A stretch of 37,628 nt of DNA from T1Sed10-7 sp047921175 (GTDB lineage: Bacteria; Actinomycetota; Nitriliruptoria; Nitriliruptorales; Nitriliruptoraceae), in NCBI GenBank assembly GCA_047921175.1, contig JBLRWQ010000028.1, positions 1-37,628 on the forward strand, read 5' to 3'. The notes under the pieces are model-generated. The model was not told the DNA's origin. It made no database searches and saw only the letters and a program-made list of their open reading frames with translations. Made by a program: the position numbers and the translations under genes. Shown piece after piece: positions 25,418-34,356 of this stretch. Within the stretch, counting starts at the first letter, position 1. Every line of letters starts with the position of its first letter.

Positions 25418-26455
25418 TCAGGCCACCCCGGGTGCCCGCCCCCGGATCCGGCGCCACCAGGTCCCGACCCACCGCCCCCACACCAGCGGCTCTGCCCAGC
25501 GGTCGGCGACCGCGCGGGCGTCGAGGACGGCGCGGGCGTCGAGCTCGCGGCGCCGAGCCCGCGCCGTGGGGAGCCGGCCCAGCTGCCGCACGGCCCCGGG
25601 CCAGGCGCGCGGCACCGTGACGGTCAGCTCGAGCGCCTTCAGCAGGGTCGTCACCACGATGGCCGGCCAGGCCGACGCCCGTGGCCGATCGCAGGTGACC
25701 AGCACGAGCAGCCGGTTCGCGAGGTTGAGCGACTCGACCCGCACGGTCCGGCGCGGGCCGGCACCCCCACGCTCGTGGACCGCGACCGCGGCCGGCTCGT
25801 ACCACGCGCTCCAGCCGAGGCGGCGCGCCCGCCAGTCGAGCTCGACGTCGTCGAAGTAGGCGATGAGGTCCTCGGTCAGCACCTCCCCCGACCTCCAGCG
25901 CACCGTCTCCAACATGGCGCGGCGGTGGAGCACGCACGCGCCCGATGCACCGAACACCTCGCCGGCGGGCACGTGGTCGCGGTCCACCTCGCCCTCGCCG
26001 CGGTTCAGGACCAGCCGGGGTCGTGTCAGCACGTGCCCGGTCGTGTCCAGCACCACCCGGCCGTCGCGCAGCGGCACGGCCCGCCGCACCCGCGGCTGCA
26101 CGCTGCCGCAGGTGGGGTCCGCGAGCAGGCGGTCCACGCAGCGCTCGACCAGGTCGGGCGCGAGCGTGACGTCCGGGTTGACCAGCAGCACCGCGTCGAC
26201 GTCCGCATCCAGCCCGGCCAACCCGTCGTTGACGCCGCCGCAGAAGCCCCGGTTGGTCGCGTTCAGCACGAGCCGGACCGGATGCCGCTCCGCGCGCGCC
26301 GCGGCCGAGCGCACCACCTCCACGGAGCCATCCCCCGAGGCGTTGTCCACGACCACCACCTCGAGGTCGTCGTGGGTCTGGGCTTCGAGGCTCGCGAGCA
26401 GCGGCGCGAGGTGCTCGGCGCTGTTCCAGGCCACGACCACCGCGGCGACCCGCAC
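25418..26455 (-). CDS. GT2 glycosyltransferase, rhamnosyltransferase-like
   Basis: The 345-residue family-2 enzyme has VVVAWNS at 6-12, VVVVDNASGDGS at 33-44, NRGFCGGVNDGL at about 68-79, the DXD-like NPDV at about 93-96 and a later 'AYFDDVELDWRARRLG' (about 201-216). These are typical of WbbL/RfbF-like transferases that add rhamnose or similar sugars to lipid-linked glycans. The C-terminus is helical and amphipathic for membrane contact. The GTG at 26455 starts five bases after the Wzt stop, so it is in the exporter operon. The donor and acceptor sugars cannot be read from sequence. Confidence 0.9.
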   Translation of the reverse strand: MRVAAVVVAWNSAEHLAPLLASLEAQTHDDLEVVVVDNASGDGSVEVVRSAAARAERHPVRLVLNATNRGFCGGVNDGLAGLDADVDAVLLVNPDVTLAPDLVERCVDRLLADPTCGSVQPRVRRAVPLRDGRVVLDTTGHVLTRPRLVLNRGEGEVDRDHVPAGEVFGASGACVLHRRAMLETVRWRSGEVLTEDLIAYFDDVELDWRARRLGWSAWYEPAAVAVHERGGAGPRRTVRVESLNLANRLLVLVTCDRPRASAWPAIVVTTLLKALELTVTVPRAWPGAVRQLGRLPTARARRRELDARAVLDARAVADRWAEPLVWGRWVGTWWRRIRGRAPGVA

Positions 26456-26460
26456 GACTC

Positions 26461-27777
26461 TCAGCCCTGCGCCTGGCGCCGCTGGAGGCGGGGCAGGGGG
26501 ATCGGGCCGGTCTTGCCGTCACCGGTGCGCCGGGCCGGCCCGTCGGTCACCACCGCGGTGGCCGACAGGTCCACCAGACCCGCGCCGCCGGGGGCGGGCG
26601 AGACGGCGAAGCGTGCGGCATCGGCGACCACCGCCCAGGTCTCACGGCCCGAGACGTCGGTGACGGAGCAGGCGATGGCGTAGTGCCCGGCCAGCAGGTG
26701 GGCCGTGAAGCGGACCTCCACCGTGGCCTCCTGTCCGGGGGCGAGCGGGCCGACCGCGACGCCCTGCCAGGTGGTGTGCACCTCGAACAGGTGCGTGCCA
26801 TCCCCCCGGGAGACGACGAGTCCGACCGAGCAGACCTCCACCTCGATGCGGGCCCGGAGCCGGATGCGCGCGGTCAGCTTCGACGACGGTGCCACCTCGG
26901 TGGCCTCCTCGCCGTCGGCGGCGACGAGCTGGACGTCCTCGATCGAGACCTGCCGGGTCCCGCGGCGCCGGTCGATGTGCGGCGCGGCACGGCTGGCGAC
27001 GCGCTGGCGGTACAGCTCCACGCCCTCCGACACCGGCCCGTCGAAGACCACGTGCCCACGGTCGAGCACGATCGCGCGGTCGCACATGTCGCGGACCGCA
27101 TCGAGGTCGTGGGACACGAGCAGGAAGGTCTTGCCCTCGTCGCGGAAGGTGCGCATGCGCTCCAGCGAGCGCTCCTGGAACTCCGCGTCGCCGACCGCGA
27201 GGACCTCGTCGACCAGGAGGATGTCCGGCTCGACGGTGACCGCGACCGCGAAGCCGAGCCGGACCTCGAGCCCGGAGGAGTAGGTCCGCACCGCCGTGTC
27301 GAGCAGGTGCCGCACGCCGGCGAACTCGACGATCTCGTCGAAGCGTTCGTCGATCTCCGCGCCACTGAGGCCGAGGATGGCCCCGTTGAGACGGATGTTC
27401 TCCCGGCCGGTCAGGTCGCCGTGGAAGCCGGCGCCGAGCTCCAGCAGCGACGCGACCCGGCCGTTGGTCACCACCGTGCCCGCATCCGGTGGGAGGATCC
27501 GCGCCAGCAGCTTGAGCAGGGTCGACTTCCCGGAGCCGTTCGGGCCGATGATGGCGACGGACTCGCCGTGCTCGACCGCGAAGCTGACGTCCTCGAGCGC
27601 GTTGAAGTCCGTGTAGGAGGCGCGGCGCATGCGGGCCAGCCGTTCCTTCAGCCCGCTGGGGCGCTCGTGGTAGAGCCGGAAGGTCTCGGTCACACCGTCG
27701 ACGACGATCGCCGGCTGCCTCGGGTCGAGCTCCGCCCCGGTCAGCTGGCCGAGGCTGCGGCGCGTCCGCTCGGCCAC
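26461..27777 (-). CDS. wzt: Polysaccharide ABC exporter ATPase with Wzt-type C-terminal domain
   Basis: The 438-residue ATPase powers export of a lipid-linked polysaccharide. Walker A is at 78-86 (GPNGSGKST), the ABC signature at 166-170 (YSSGL), Walker B at 186-191 (ILLVDE), and the switch His at 223. The spacing and the 'FHGDLTGRENIRLNG' and 'VDEVLAVGDAEFQ' motifs mark the TagH/Wzt/KpsT branch. About 130 residues beyond the nucleotide domain (about 290-420) form a beta-rich domain resembling Wzt_C, which in O-antigen systems binds the finished glycan. GTG at 27777 follows a strong AAGGAGGTG and lies one base after the permease stop. Together they make a Wzm/Wzt exporter. Confidence 0.94.
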   Translation of the reverse strand: MAERTRRSLGQLTGAELDPRQPAIVVDGVTETFRLYHERPSGLKERLARMRRASYTDFNALEDVSFAVEHGESVAIIGPNGSGKSTLLKLLARILPPDAGTVVTNGRVASLLELGAGFHGDLTGRENIRLNGAILGLSGAEIDERFDEIVEFAGVRHLLDTAVRTYSSGLEVRLGFAVAVTVEPDILLVDEVLAVGDAEFQERSLERMRTFRDEGKTFLLVSHDLDAVRDMCDRAIVLDRGHVVFDGPVSEGVELYRQRVASRAAPHIDRRRGTRQVSIEDVQLVAADGEEATEVAPSSKLTARIRLRARIEVEVCSVGLVVSRGDGTHLFEVHTTWQGVAVGPLAPGQEATVEVRFTAHLLAGHYAIACSVTDVSGRETWAVVADAARFAVSPAPGGAGLVDLSATAVVTDGPARRTGDGKTGPIPLPRLQRRQAQG

Positions 27778-27778
27778 G

Positions 27779-28693
27779 TCACACCTCCTTCGCGAAGGTG
27801 CGGGCGCGCCGGCGGAAGGTCCACGAGCCGTACGCCAGGGCGGCCACCGCCCACGCCAGCGCACCGGCGACCAGGGTGGCGGTCGGCCAGCCCGGCGGAC
27901 CCGCGACCAGCAGGCCGCCGGAAGCGGCGGCCACGGAGACCGAGCCGTAGAGCCCGAGGCGGGCCAGCTCGATGAACCAGGTGGCCGGGTTGAACTGGAT
28001 CAGCGTGGCGACCCAGGGGTAGCTGCCCCCCATCTGCGCGGTGACCAGCGCCATCGGGTAGATGACCGGCGTGGCGTAGAACCAGACCTGGAAGATGACG
28101 ACGAACAGCTCCTGCAGGTCGCGGAAGGTCACGTTCACGCCCGCGAACCACATGGCGACGCCGGAGGTGAACACGGTGAGCAGGGCGATGGCGAGCAGGG
28201 TGGTCGGGAGGTGCAGGAGGACCCCCCAGCCGCGGGTGAACACCAGGTACGGGCTGAGCACGAGCAGGGCCAGCAGCAGGTGGATCAGCTGCGCCAGCAC
28301 GTGCGACAGCGGCAGCACCTCGCGGGGGAAGTAGACCTTCTTGATGAGGTCGCTGTTGCCCACGATCGAGTGGATCGCGCCCTGGCAGGAGTTCTGCAGG
28401 AACTGCCACACCAGGTAGCCGGCGATGAAGAAGGCCGGGAAGTCCGCCACCTCGATGCGTACGATCTGCGTGAACACCACGCTGAACACCACGGTCATCA
28501 GCACCGGGGTGAGCATGGACCACAGGAACCCCAGCGCCGAGTTGCGGTAGCGGACCTTGAGCTCCTTGCGCACCAGCTGCACGAGCAGCTCGCGGGCGCG
28601 CCACAGCTCGAGCACCTTGGCGGACGCGGCCAGGGTCGCGCGGCGGGGTACCGCGGGGACCGCGACCTCGGAGCCGTCAGGACGGGCCGTCAC
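27779..28693 (-). CDS. wzm: Polysaccharide ABC exporter permease (Wzm/TagG type)
   Basis: This ABC-2 type permease has about 304 residues from GTG 28693. Six hydrophobic segments are visible. The family motif 'ELKVRYRNSALGFLWSMLTPVLM' comes in the amphipathic interface and first helix, then 'VYFPREVLPLSHVLAQLIHLLLALLVL' and 'FNPATWFIELARLGLYG' near the end. It forms the membrane channel for the Wzt ATPase encoded next. The start is uncertain: paired GTG codons at 28696 and 28693 follow GGGGGTG, while an earlier GTG at 28738 would add 15 residues without a good site. An inverted repeat GCAGCA/TGCTGC lies just upstream. It is the first gene of the export operon. Confidence 0.93.
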   Translation of the reverse strand: MTARPDGSEVAVPAVPRRATLAASAKVLELWRARELLVQLVRKELKVRYRNSALGFLWSMLTPVLMTVVFSVVFTQIVRIEVADFPAFFIAGYLVWQFLQNSCQGAIHSIVGNSDLIKKVYFPREVLPLSHVLAQLIHLLLALLVLSPYLVFTRGWGVLLHLPTTLLAIALLTVFTSGVAMWFAGVNVTFRDLQELFVVIFQVWFYATPVIYPMALVTAQMGGSYPWVATLIQFNPATWFIELARLGLYGSVSVAAASGGLLVAGPPGWPTATLVAGALAWAVAALAYGSWTFRRRARTFAKEV

Positions 28694-28835
28694 CACTGCA
28701 CCCCCGGAGCGGACCAGCAGATGAACACCGGGCAGCACCGGTCAGCGGGATGCTGCACGGTCCGTTTGTAGCACAGGCCCGTGACCGTCCGGTCCGCCCG
28801 GTCGACACCCGCACCCGGCCGCGCGCCGTGGCTGC

Positions 28836-29933
28836 TCACACGGTGCCCGCATGCTGTCCCGGTGCCAGCGCCGCACCGGCCGGGACCACGACGCCGTCCC
28901 CCACGAGCACCGGCCCCTCGGCCGTCACGCCGTCGGCGAGGATCGCGCCCGTGCCGGTGGCGAGCCCGCTGGCGGTGACGCGCACCCCGAGCCGGGTGGC
29001 GGCACCCAGCACGCTGTCGACCACCTCGCTGCCCGCCCCGACCCGGGCACCGGGGCCGACGACGACGTGCGGGCCGACGGTGCAGCCCGACCCGAGCCGG
29101 GCGCCGTCCGCGAGGAGCACGGGGCCGACCACGCGCGCATCGCCGGCCACCACGACGTCGGCGCCACGGCGCACGCCATCCGCATCGGCCGGGTAGCGCG
29201 CGAGGGTCGGCCAGTGCAGCGCACCGTCGAGCGCGGCCCGGTGGCCCGCGAGGTAGCGCTCCGGGGTCCCGAGGTCCGCCCAGGCCGCCGCGCTCACGAT
29301 GCCCTGGACGTGGACGCCGTCGGCGACCAGCCCCGGGAAGACCTCCCGCTCGAAGGAGAGCGGCCGCCCGACGGGGAAGCGCTGCAGCGCCGAGGGCTCG
29401 AGCACGTAGGTGCCGGCGTTCACGGTGTCGTGGTCCGGCAGCGTGCCCGGCGCCGGCTTCTCGACGAACCCGACGATGCGGTCCCCCTCCAGCACGCAGA
29501 CCCCGAAGGTCGAGGTCTCGGGGACGCGGGTCAGGACCAGGCTCGCCGCGGCACCGGCCGCCTCGTGGCGCCGGGCGACCGCGACGAGGTCGAGGTCGGT
29601 CAGCACGTCCCCGTTGAGCACCAGCACGCTGCCCTCGCAGCGGTCGATGACCGACCGCACGCCCCCGGCGGTGTCCAACGGTGTCGGCTCCGGGACGAGC
29701 TCCAGCTGCAGCCCGAGCTGCCCGGCCACCGGCCGGAGGACGGCGAAGGGGGCGGTGTCCGCCCCCACGACCAGCCAGACCCGGGCCACCCCGGCCGCTG
29801 CCAGGCGGTGCAGGACCCCGTGCAGGAAGGGCTCGCCGCAGAAGGGCACGAGCGGCTTGGGCACGGTGTCGGTGAGCGGCCGCAGCCGGCGGCCCGCGCC
29901 ACCGGCGACGATCATGGCCTCCCGGACGCTCAT
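28836..29933 (-). CDS. Sugar-1-phosphate nucleotidyltransferase (mannose-1-P guanylyltransferase type)
   Basis: The 365-residue enzyme makes an NDP-sugar, most likely GDP-mannose, from the sugar-1-phosphate made by the phosphomannomutase. The N-terminal Rossmann-like domain has the nucleotide loop GGAGRRLRPLT at 11-21, VPKPLVPF at 24-31, LNGDVLTDLD at about 106-115 and FVEKPAP at about 155-161. The C-terminal third (from about 265) is a left-handed beta-helix with hexapeptide turns (VVGPVLLADGARLGSG). It matches the position of M. tuberculosis Rv3264c next to wbbL. The ATG overlaps the stop of the upstream glycosyltransferase by 4 bases. Glucose-1-phosphate or another substrate cannot be excluded. 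Confidence 0.92.
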   Translation of the reverse strand: MSVREAMIVAGGAGRRLRPLTDTVPKPLVPFCGEPFLHGVLHRLAAAGVARVWLVVGADTAPFAVLRPVAGQLGLQLELVPEPTPLDTAGGVRSVIDRCEGSVLVLNGDVLTDLDLVAVARRHEAAGAAASLVLTRVPETSTFGVCVLEGDRIVGFVEKPAPGTLPDHDTVNAGTYVLEPSALQRFPVGRPLSFEREVFPGLVADGVHVQGIVSAAAWADLGTPERYLAGHRAALDGALHWPTLARYPADADGVRRGADVVVAGDARVVGPVLLADGARLGSGCTVGPHVVVGPGARVGAGSEVVDSVLGAATRLGVRVTASGLATGTGAILADGVTAEGPVLVGDGVVVPAGAALAPGQHAGTV

Positions 29934-30847
29934 GCGGCCCCCTGCCCGTCGTCGCGTCGCTCGCCGGTGCTGCTCGCCCCCGGTCGCAGCCGGTCGAGCA
30001 CCACGCCGAGGGTCACCCAGCCGGCCAACCCGACCGGCAGCAGCGGCCGCAGCAGGCGGGCCGGACCGTGCAGCCGCCGTGCGAGGTGGCGGTCGAGGCT
30101 GCGCGCGTGGTGCAGCCGCGCTCGCACGGGCCGGCGCGAGGTCGACGCACCGACCCGGTGCTCGACCACCGCCGCCGGCTCGTAGCCGAGCCGCCACCCG
30201 GCCGCACGCAGACGCTCACCGAGGTCCAGGTCCTCCACGTACAGGAAGTACCCCGGGTCGAAACCCCCGATCTGCTCGACCGCCGTCCGCCGCAGCCCGA
30301 GCGCGCACCCGGACAGCCAGTCGACGTCGCGTGGGCGCTCGGGGTCGAGGTCCCGGGCGTGGTAGCGACGGGTCCAGCGGTTGCCGGGCGCCAACCGTCC
30401 GAGCAGGCCGTGGCCGAGCAGGGTGCGGGCATCGAGCTGCCGGCGGGCCGAGGCCTGCAACACCCCCGAGGGGTAGCGGACCTGGGGACCGACCGCAGCG
30501 AGCCGGTCATCGGCCTCCAGCGCCGCTGCGAGGTGGCGGAGGGCACCGGCGCGGGGACGCACGTCGGCGTTGATCAGCACCACCACGGGCGCCGAGGTGG
30601 CACGCATCCCGGCGTTGGCGGCCCGCCCGAAGCCGCAGTTGTCCAGCTCCAGCAGCCGCGGCCGCAGCGGATGGGCACGGGCTGCCCCGGCGGTGCCGTC
30701 GCGGGAACCGGTGTCGACGACCACCACCTCGAGGTCGGGCGGCGCCTGCGGATCGGCCGCGACCGCGTCCAACGCGCCGAGGACCTCCGCGCGGGTGTCG
30801 TGGCTGACGACCACCAGGGCGGTGTCCACGGCACCGGGCGCGACCAT
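29930..30847 (-). CDS. GT2 glycosyltransferase, WbbL-like
   Basis: The 305-residue family-2 enzyme begins MVAPGAVDTALVVVSHDTRAEV, with VVVDTGSRDGT at about 39-49, NCGFGRAANAGM at about 67-78, the DXD-like INADV at about 89-93 and 'WLSGCALGLRRTAVEQIGGFDPGYFLYVEDLDLGERL' (about 175-211). The last motif is common to WbbL-type rhamnosyltransferases. It matches M. tuberculosis wbbL1 (Rv3265c), which puts rhamnose on the linker of the arabinogalactan. Here the wall differs and no RmlD gene is adjacent, so the donor is uncertain. It starts two bases after the LCP stop and overlaps the nucleotidyltransferase gene. Confidence 0.9.
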   Translation of the reverse strand: MVAPGAVDTALVVVSHDTRAEVLGALDAVAADPQAPPDLEVVVVDTGSRDGTAGAARAHPLRPRLLELDNCGFGRAANAGMRATSAPVVVLINADVRPRAGALRHLAAALEADDRLAAVGPQVRYPSGVLQASARRQLDARTLLGHGLLGRLAPGNRWTRRYHARDLDPERPRDVDWLSGCALGLRRTAVEQIGGFDPGYFLYVEDLDLGERLRAAGWRLGYEPAAVVEHRVGASTSRRPVRARLHHARSLDRHLARRLHGPARLLRPLLPVGLAGWVTLGVVLDRLRPGASSTGERRDDGQGAA

Positions 30848-30849
30848 GC

Positions 30850-32169
30850 TCAGCCCTGGGCGTCGTCGCCGGCGACGACCACCACGTGGACCCCATCGGG
30901 GACCGTGACCCCGTCGGGCAGCGGCTCGCTCGGGGCACCGAGGGTCGCGGCGACCCAACCCGCCCGTTCCTCCTCGCCGGGCACGATCAGGACCGTGGTG
31001 GTCCCGCCGCGGCCCTCGCTCACCCCGGCGACCCCGCCGACCCGGGTCGTGAAGCCGGACCAGCGGGTGGTCGACTCCACGATCCCGGCGCTGCCGGGCA
31101 GCCCGCCGGTCACGATGGTGACGACCGTCTCGTCCCGCTCGTCCGGGGTACCGCGATCGGCGAGCGGGCGGCCTGCCCGCAGGTCGCGGAACAGCGCCTC
31201 GGCACCCGGGCCGTAGGCGATCATGAAGTCGAGCCCGTCGATGCGCCGCGGGTAGGCGGGCACCGCGGTCATCGGCATGCCCTCGCCGACGATGCCGCGG
31301 AGCTCATCGGCGAGGCCGAGCAGCTCGCGGGTCCCGAGCCGGTCGTCGATCGTCATCGCCGAGGCGACATCCTCGGTGAGTCGGTAGACCTGGCGCGCGT
31401 TCACGAGGGTGCGGGCGGCGGTCAGCTCCCGCAGCACCGCCCGCAGGAAGTCCTGCTGACGGTCGATCCGGTCGAGGTCGCCACGGTCGCCCTGCCGGGA
31501 GCGGACGTAGGCGAGGGCGTCCACGGCGTCCATGTCCTGGCAGCCGGCGTCGAAGTCCGCCCCGGCCTTGCGGTCGCGCAGCGGCTCATCGAGGCAGATC
31601 TCCACGTCGCCGACGGTGCGGACCACGTCCACGAACCCGCCCAGGGTGATCTCCGCGTAGTGGTTGACCGGAAGCTGGAAGTTGTCGCGCAGCACCCGGA
31701 TCAGCTGGTCGGGCCCCCCGGCGAAGGTGTCGGTCAGCTTCCGGGTGACCCCGCCGTCGTCCACCAGCAGGTCGCGCGGGAAGCTCACGAGCGAGACCTG
31801 GTCGCGGTCGGCGCTGATCGACAGGTACATGACCACGTCGCTGCGCTGGCCGTCGAAGTCCCCGAGGGTGAGCTCGGACCGGTCCTCGGGATCGAGGCCG
31901 TCGCGGGCGTCGGAGCCGACCAGCAGGAAGGTCCGCGCGTCGGTACGCACCGCCTCGTCGCCGCCGTCGTCGAGCTCCGGGACGGGGACGCGGGTCAGGT
32001 TGGTCTCCGCCTGCTGGACGAGCAGCTGCGCGGTCGTGCCCGCCGCCGCGGCCGTCAGCAGACCGCCCACGCCGAGCAGGACCACGAGCCGCCGCAGCAG
32101 CCGGGCACCGCGCCCCGCCTCGAGCGTGGGTCCCCACGGCTCCGGCGCACCATCACCCCGGTCGGTCAC
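30850..32169 (-). CDS. LytR-CpsA-Psr (LCP) wall-glycan ligase with LytR_C tail
   Basis: LCP proteins transfer lipid-linked glycans to peptidoglycan outside the membrane. The 439-residue product has one membrane helix at about 28-50. The LCP domain (about 78-250) has GSDAR at 85-89, the RSD metal/phosphate site at 109-111, FPRDL at 130-134 and RSRQGDRGDLDR at about 223-234, so the catalytic Arg and Asp residues are in place. The C-terminus (about 345-439) has a LytR_C-like domain. It corresponds to Rv3267. The GTG start overlaps the stop of the upstream degenerate LCP-like gene. It probably attaches the glycan exported by Wzm/Wzt, or an arabinogalactan-like polymer. Confidence 0.94.
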   Translation of the reverse strand: MTDRGDGAPEPWGPTLEAGRGARLLRRLVVLLGVGGLLTAAAAGTTAQLLVQQAETNLTRVPVPELDDGGDEAVRTDARTFLLVGSDARDGLDPEDRSELTLGDFDGQRSDVVMYLSISADRDQVSLVSFPRDLLVDDGGVTRKLTDTFAGGPDQLIRVLRDNFQLPVNHYAEITLGGFVDVVRTVGDVEICLDEPLRDRKAGADFDAGCQDMDAVDALAYVRSRQGDRGDLDRIDRQQDFLRAVLRELTAARTLVNARQVYRLTEDVASAMTIDDRLGTRELLGLADELRGIVGEGMPMTAVPAYPRRIDGLDFMIAYGPGAEALFRDLRAGRPLADRGTPDERDETVVTIVTGGLPGSAGIVESTTRWSGFTTRVGGVAGVSEGRGGTTTVLIVPGEEERAGWVAATLGAPSEPLPDGVTVPDGVHVVVVAGDDAQG

Positions 32170-33416
32170 GACAGGTCCTCTCCGGCGATCACGAGCAGGT
32201 CGACCTCCTCGCCTTCGAAGGTCGGACGCCCCACGAGGGCGTCGAGTTCCACCCCACCGAGCGCATCGCTGGCCCGGATCGCGGCGAACGCGGCCGCTTC
32301 CTCGTCCTCACGGTAGGCGATGACCGTGCGCTGCCGGTCGAAGGTGGGGGCGTTCCCGGTCCCGACGACCACGAAACCGGCCGCCTGCAGCTCCGCCTGG
32401 ACCCGTCCGGCCAGCCCGTCGATGCCCGCGCCGTTGAGGACCCCGATCCGGATGCCGTCGAGGAGGTCCCGCTCGAGGTCCTCCGTCGTCCCCCCCTCAC
32501 CGGTCAACGGGGTCCCGTCGCGCAGGTGGTCGAGCCGGACCTGGACCGGTTCGTGGATCGGGAGCACCTGCCCGCTGGCGGGGTTGACCAGCACCGGCAG
32601 CCGATCGACCTCGAGCCGCACGGGCGTCGCGAGCGGCGCCGCGAGCTCCAGCAGTCGGGTGCCGCGCAGGCTCACGTCGGTGACGACGTCGTCGGCGACC
32701 GCGTCGATCACCCGTTTGACCTGCCGGGGCGAGGTCAGCGCCCAGCTCGTGTCCAGGCGGCCTGCCACCGAGCGGACCACGTCGGCGACGAGCAGGACCA
32801 GCGCCTCCCCCTCCGCCTGCAGCAGGCGCGTGCGGACCTCGTCGCCCGCCGGGGTGCTGCAACCGTCGCTCCGGCAGACCTCGACGTCACCGAGGGCGTC
32901 GACCAGCCGTGGCAGGGCGTCGATGGACAGGCTGACCACGTGGTCGACCGCCACCTCGGTGTAGTCGACCACCGCCCGCACCAGCGGATCCGTGCCGCCA
33001 TCGGCCTGCACCTGGGCGAAGGTCAGGTCCTGCGCCAACGGCACGTCCTCCGGGAGCAGGAGGACCGCCGGCTGCTCACGCGGCCCGCCGGTCTGGACCA
33101 GGAGCAGGGGGGCCTCGAGCGCCGGCGGACGCGGGATCGTCGGATCGATCGGCCCGGTCAGGGCGACCAGCACCGTGGTGGCGCCCTCCGGGGCACGGGG
33201 CCCGGTGGTCGACCCGAGCGTGGCCTGGCCGTCGTCGCGCAGCACCGGCACGTCCTCGCCGCCGAGCGACAGCCAGGCGTACCCCCACAGCCCCCCGATG
33301 ACGAGCGCCCACACGACCAGCAGCGCCAGCACCGTGCCGAGCACGATCGCGACACCCCGGGCGAGCCGCGCGCCCTTCGGGCGGCGGACATCGGAGAAGG
33401 TCAGGGAGGAAGGCAC
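32166..33416 (-). CDS. LCP-like protein with degenerate catalytic core and LytR_C domain
   Basis: The 416-residue protein has a membrane helix at about 19-43. An LCP-shaped region follows (about 80-300) in which 'VDHVVSLSIDALPRLVDALGDVEVC' is clearly LCP-like. The usual SFPRDL reads LLPEDV at about 120-125, and the RSD and RxRxxxRGD segments are not found, so the catalytic Arg and Asp residues are lost. The LytR_C domain (about 323-416, RIGVLNGAGIDGLAGRV...AYRED) is intact. It is therefore a non-enzymatic partner or regulator rather than a ligase. The GTG at 33416 has GAGG about 10 bases upstream. The gene overlaps the active LCP gene (GTGA). Confidence 0.85.
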   Translation of the reverse strand: MPSSLTFSDVRRPKGARLARGVAIVLGTVLALLVVWALVIGGLWGYAWLSLGGEDVPVLRDDGQATLGSTTGPRAPEGATTVLVALTGPIDPTIPRPPALEAPLLLVQTGGPREQPAVLLLPEDVPLAQDLTFAQVQADGGTDPLVRAVVDYTEVAVDHVVSLSIDALPRLVDALGDVEVCRSDGCSTPAGDEVRTRLLQAEGEALVLLVADVVRSVAGRLDTSWALTSPRQVKRVIDAVADDVVTDVSLRGTRLLELAAPLATPVRLEVDRLPVLVNPASGQVLPIHEPVQVRLDHLRDGTPLTGEGGTTEDLERDLLDGIRIGVLNGAGIDGLAGRVQAELQAAGFVVVGTGNAPTFDRQRTVIAYREDEEAAAFAAIRASDALGGVELDALVGRPTFEGEEVDLLVIAGEDLS

Positions 33417-33576
33417 GACGCCGGGACCTCGCTCGGCACGGCGGGCGACCGTCCAGGCAGCGACACCGCACCGCACGGACGGGCACGAGGACTCTCGAAG
33501 GTACCATCGCACCCCTGCGGCACCGCCGAGGTCCGCGGCTGGACGACCACCGCACCCGCACCCTCGGAGCTCCGTC

Positions 33577-34356
33577 ATGCAGCTGGGTGACCATGCCGGT
33601 GCAGGGACGCCGCCGTACGACATCGCGGACGCGGTCCGCCGAGGCGGTGCCCGACTGGGGCACCGACCTGCGGTGACCGTGCTGCATCCGGGGGCGCGCT
33701 ACGAGCAGAGCGGCGCCTCGCTGGCGAACTGGGCCACCAAGGGAGCCCACCTGCTCGAACTGGACCACCTCGTCGGCCCCGGGGGGACGGTCGACCTCGT
33801 GGCGCCGGCCTGCTGGACCAGTGCATCGGTGGCCCTGGCGGCCTGGTGGCTCGGTGCCGCCGTCCACCTCGATCCGGCTGCCACCGTGCCCACCGGGTCG
33901 GCACCGGCCCGCTCGGCCTCCCGGGCGGCCGCCGGTACCGCGGCCGTCCGGGTGCAGCACGAGACGGTCGTCGGCACGGCGGGCGGCGGCACGATCCTGC
34001 TGGTGGGGGACGGGCTGGACGGCGGACCCACCGGGTCGGCCTCGGCGCCGGTGTGGACCCACGAGGCGCAGCCGATGCCCGACGCGCCGCCGCCGGCCGC
34101 GGCCGGCGCGGACAGGCTGGCGCTCACCAGCGACGTGCGGCGCTGGACCCAGCGCGAGCTGCTGGCGCTGGCCGACGACCTCGGTGACGGGGTCCTGGGG
34201 GTCGAGGTCGATCGGGTGGACCCGGCCCTCGCGCTCGTCGCCACCGCGGTGCGGCCGTTCCTGACCGGGCACGCGACGGTGGTGCTGCGCGACGTGGGTC
34301 GTGACGCCGCCGTGGCGGAGCGCGTCAGCGTCTGGTGCCCAGCCAGCGACGGATGA
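33577..34356 (+). CDS. TIGR03089 family protein (truncated acyl-adenylate-like fold)
   Basis: The 259-residue protein resembles the N-terminal part of AMP-binding acyl-CoA synthetases without the C-terminal lid or the adenylate signature: 'RPAVTVLHPGARYEQSGASLANWATKGAHLLE' and 'CWTSASVALAAWWLGAAVHLDP' are typical of TIGR03089. It occupies the position of M. tuberculosis Rv3268 beside the LCP gene. The ATG at 33577 follows GGAG eight bases upstream. Its 3' end overlaps the convergent GerW-like gene by 32 bases. Function is unknown to me; an adenylation activity looks unlikely given the missing motifs. Confidence 0.85.
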   Translation: MQLGDHAGAGTPPYDIADAVRRGGARLGHRPAVTVLHPGARYEQSGASLANWATKGAHLLELDHLVGPGGTVDLVAPACWTSASVALAAWWLGAAVHLDPAATVPTGSAPARSASRAAAGTAAVRVQHETVVGTAGGGTILLVGDGLDGGPTGSASAPVWTHEAQPMPDAPPPAAAGADRLALTSDVRRWTQRELLALADDLGDGVLGVEVDRVDPALALVATAVRPFLTGHATVVLRDVGRDAAVAERVSVWCPASDG

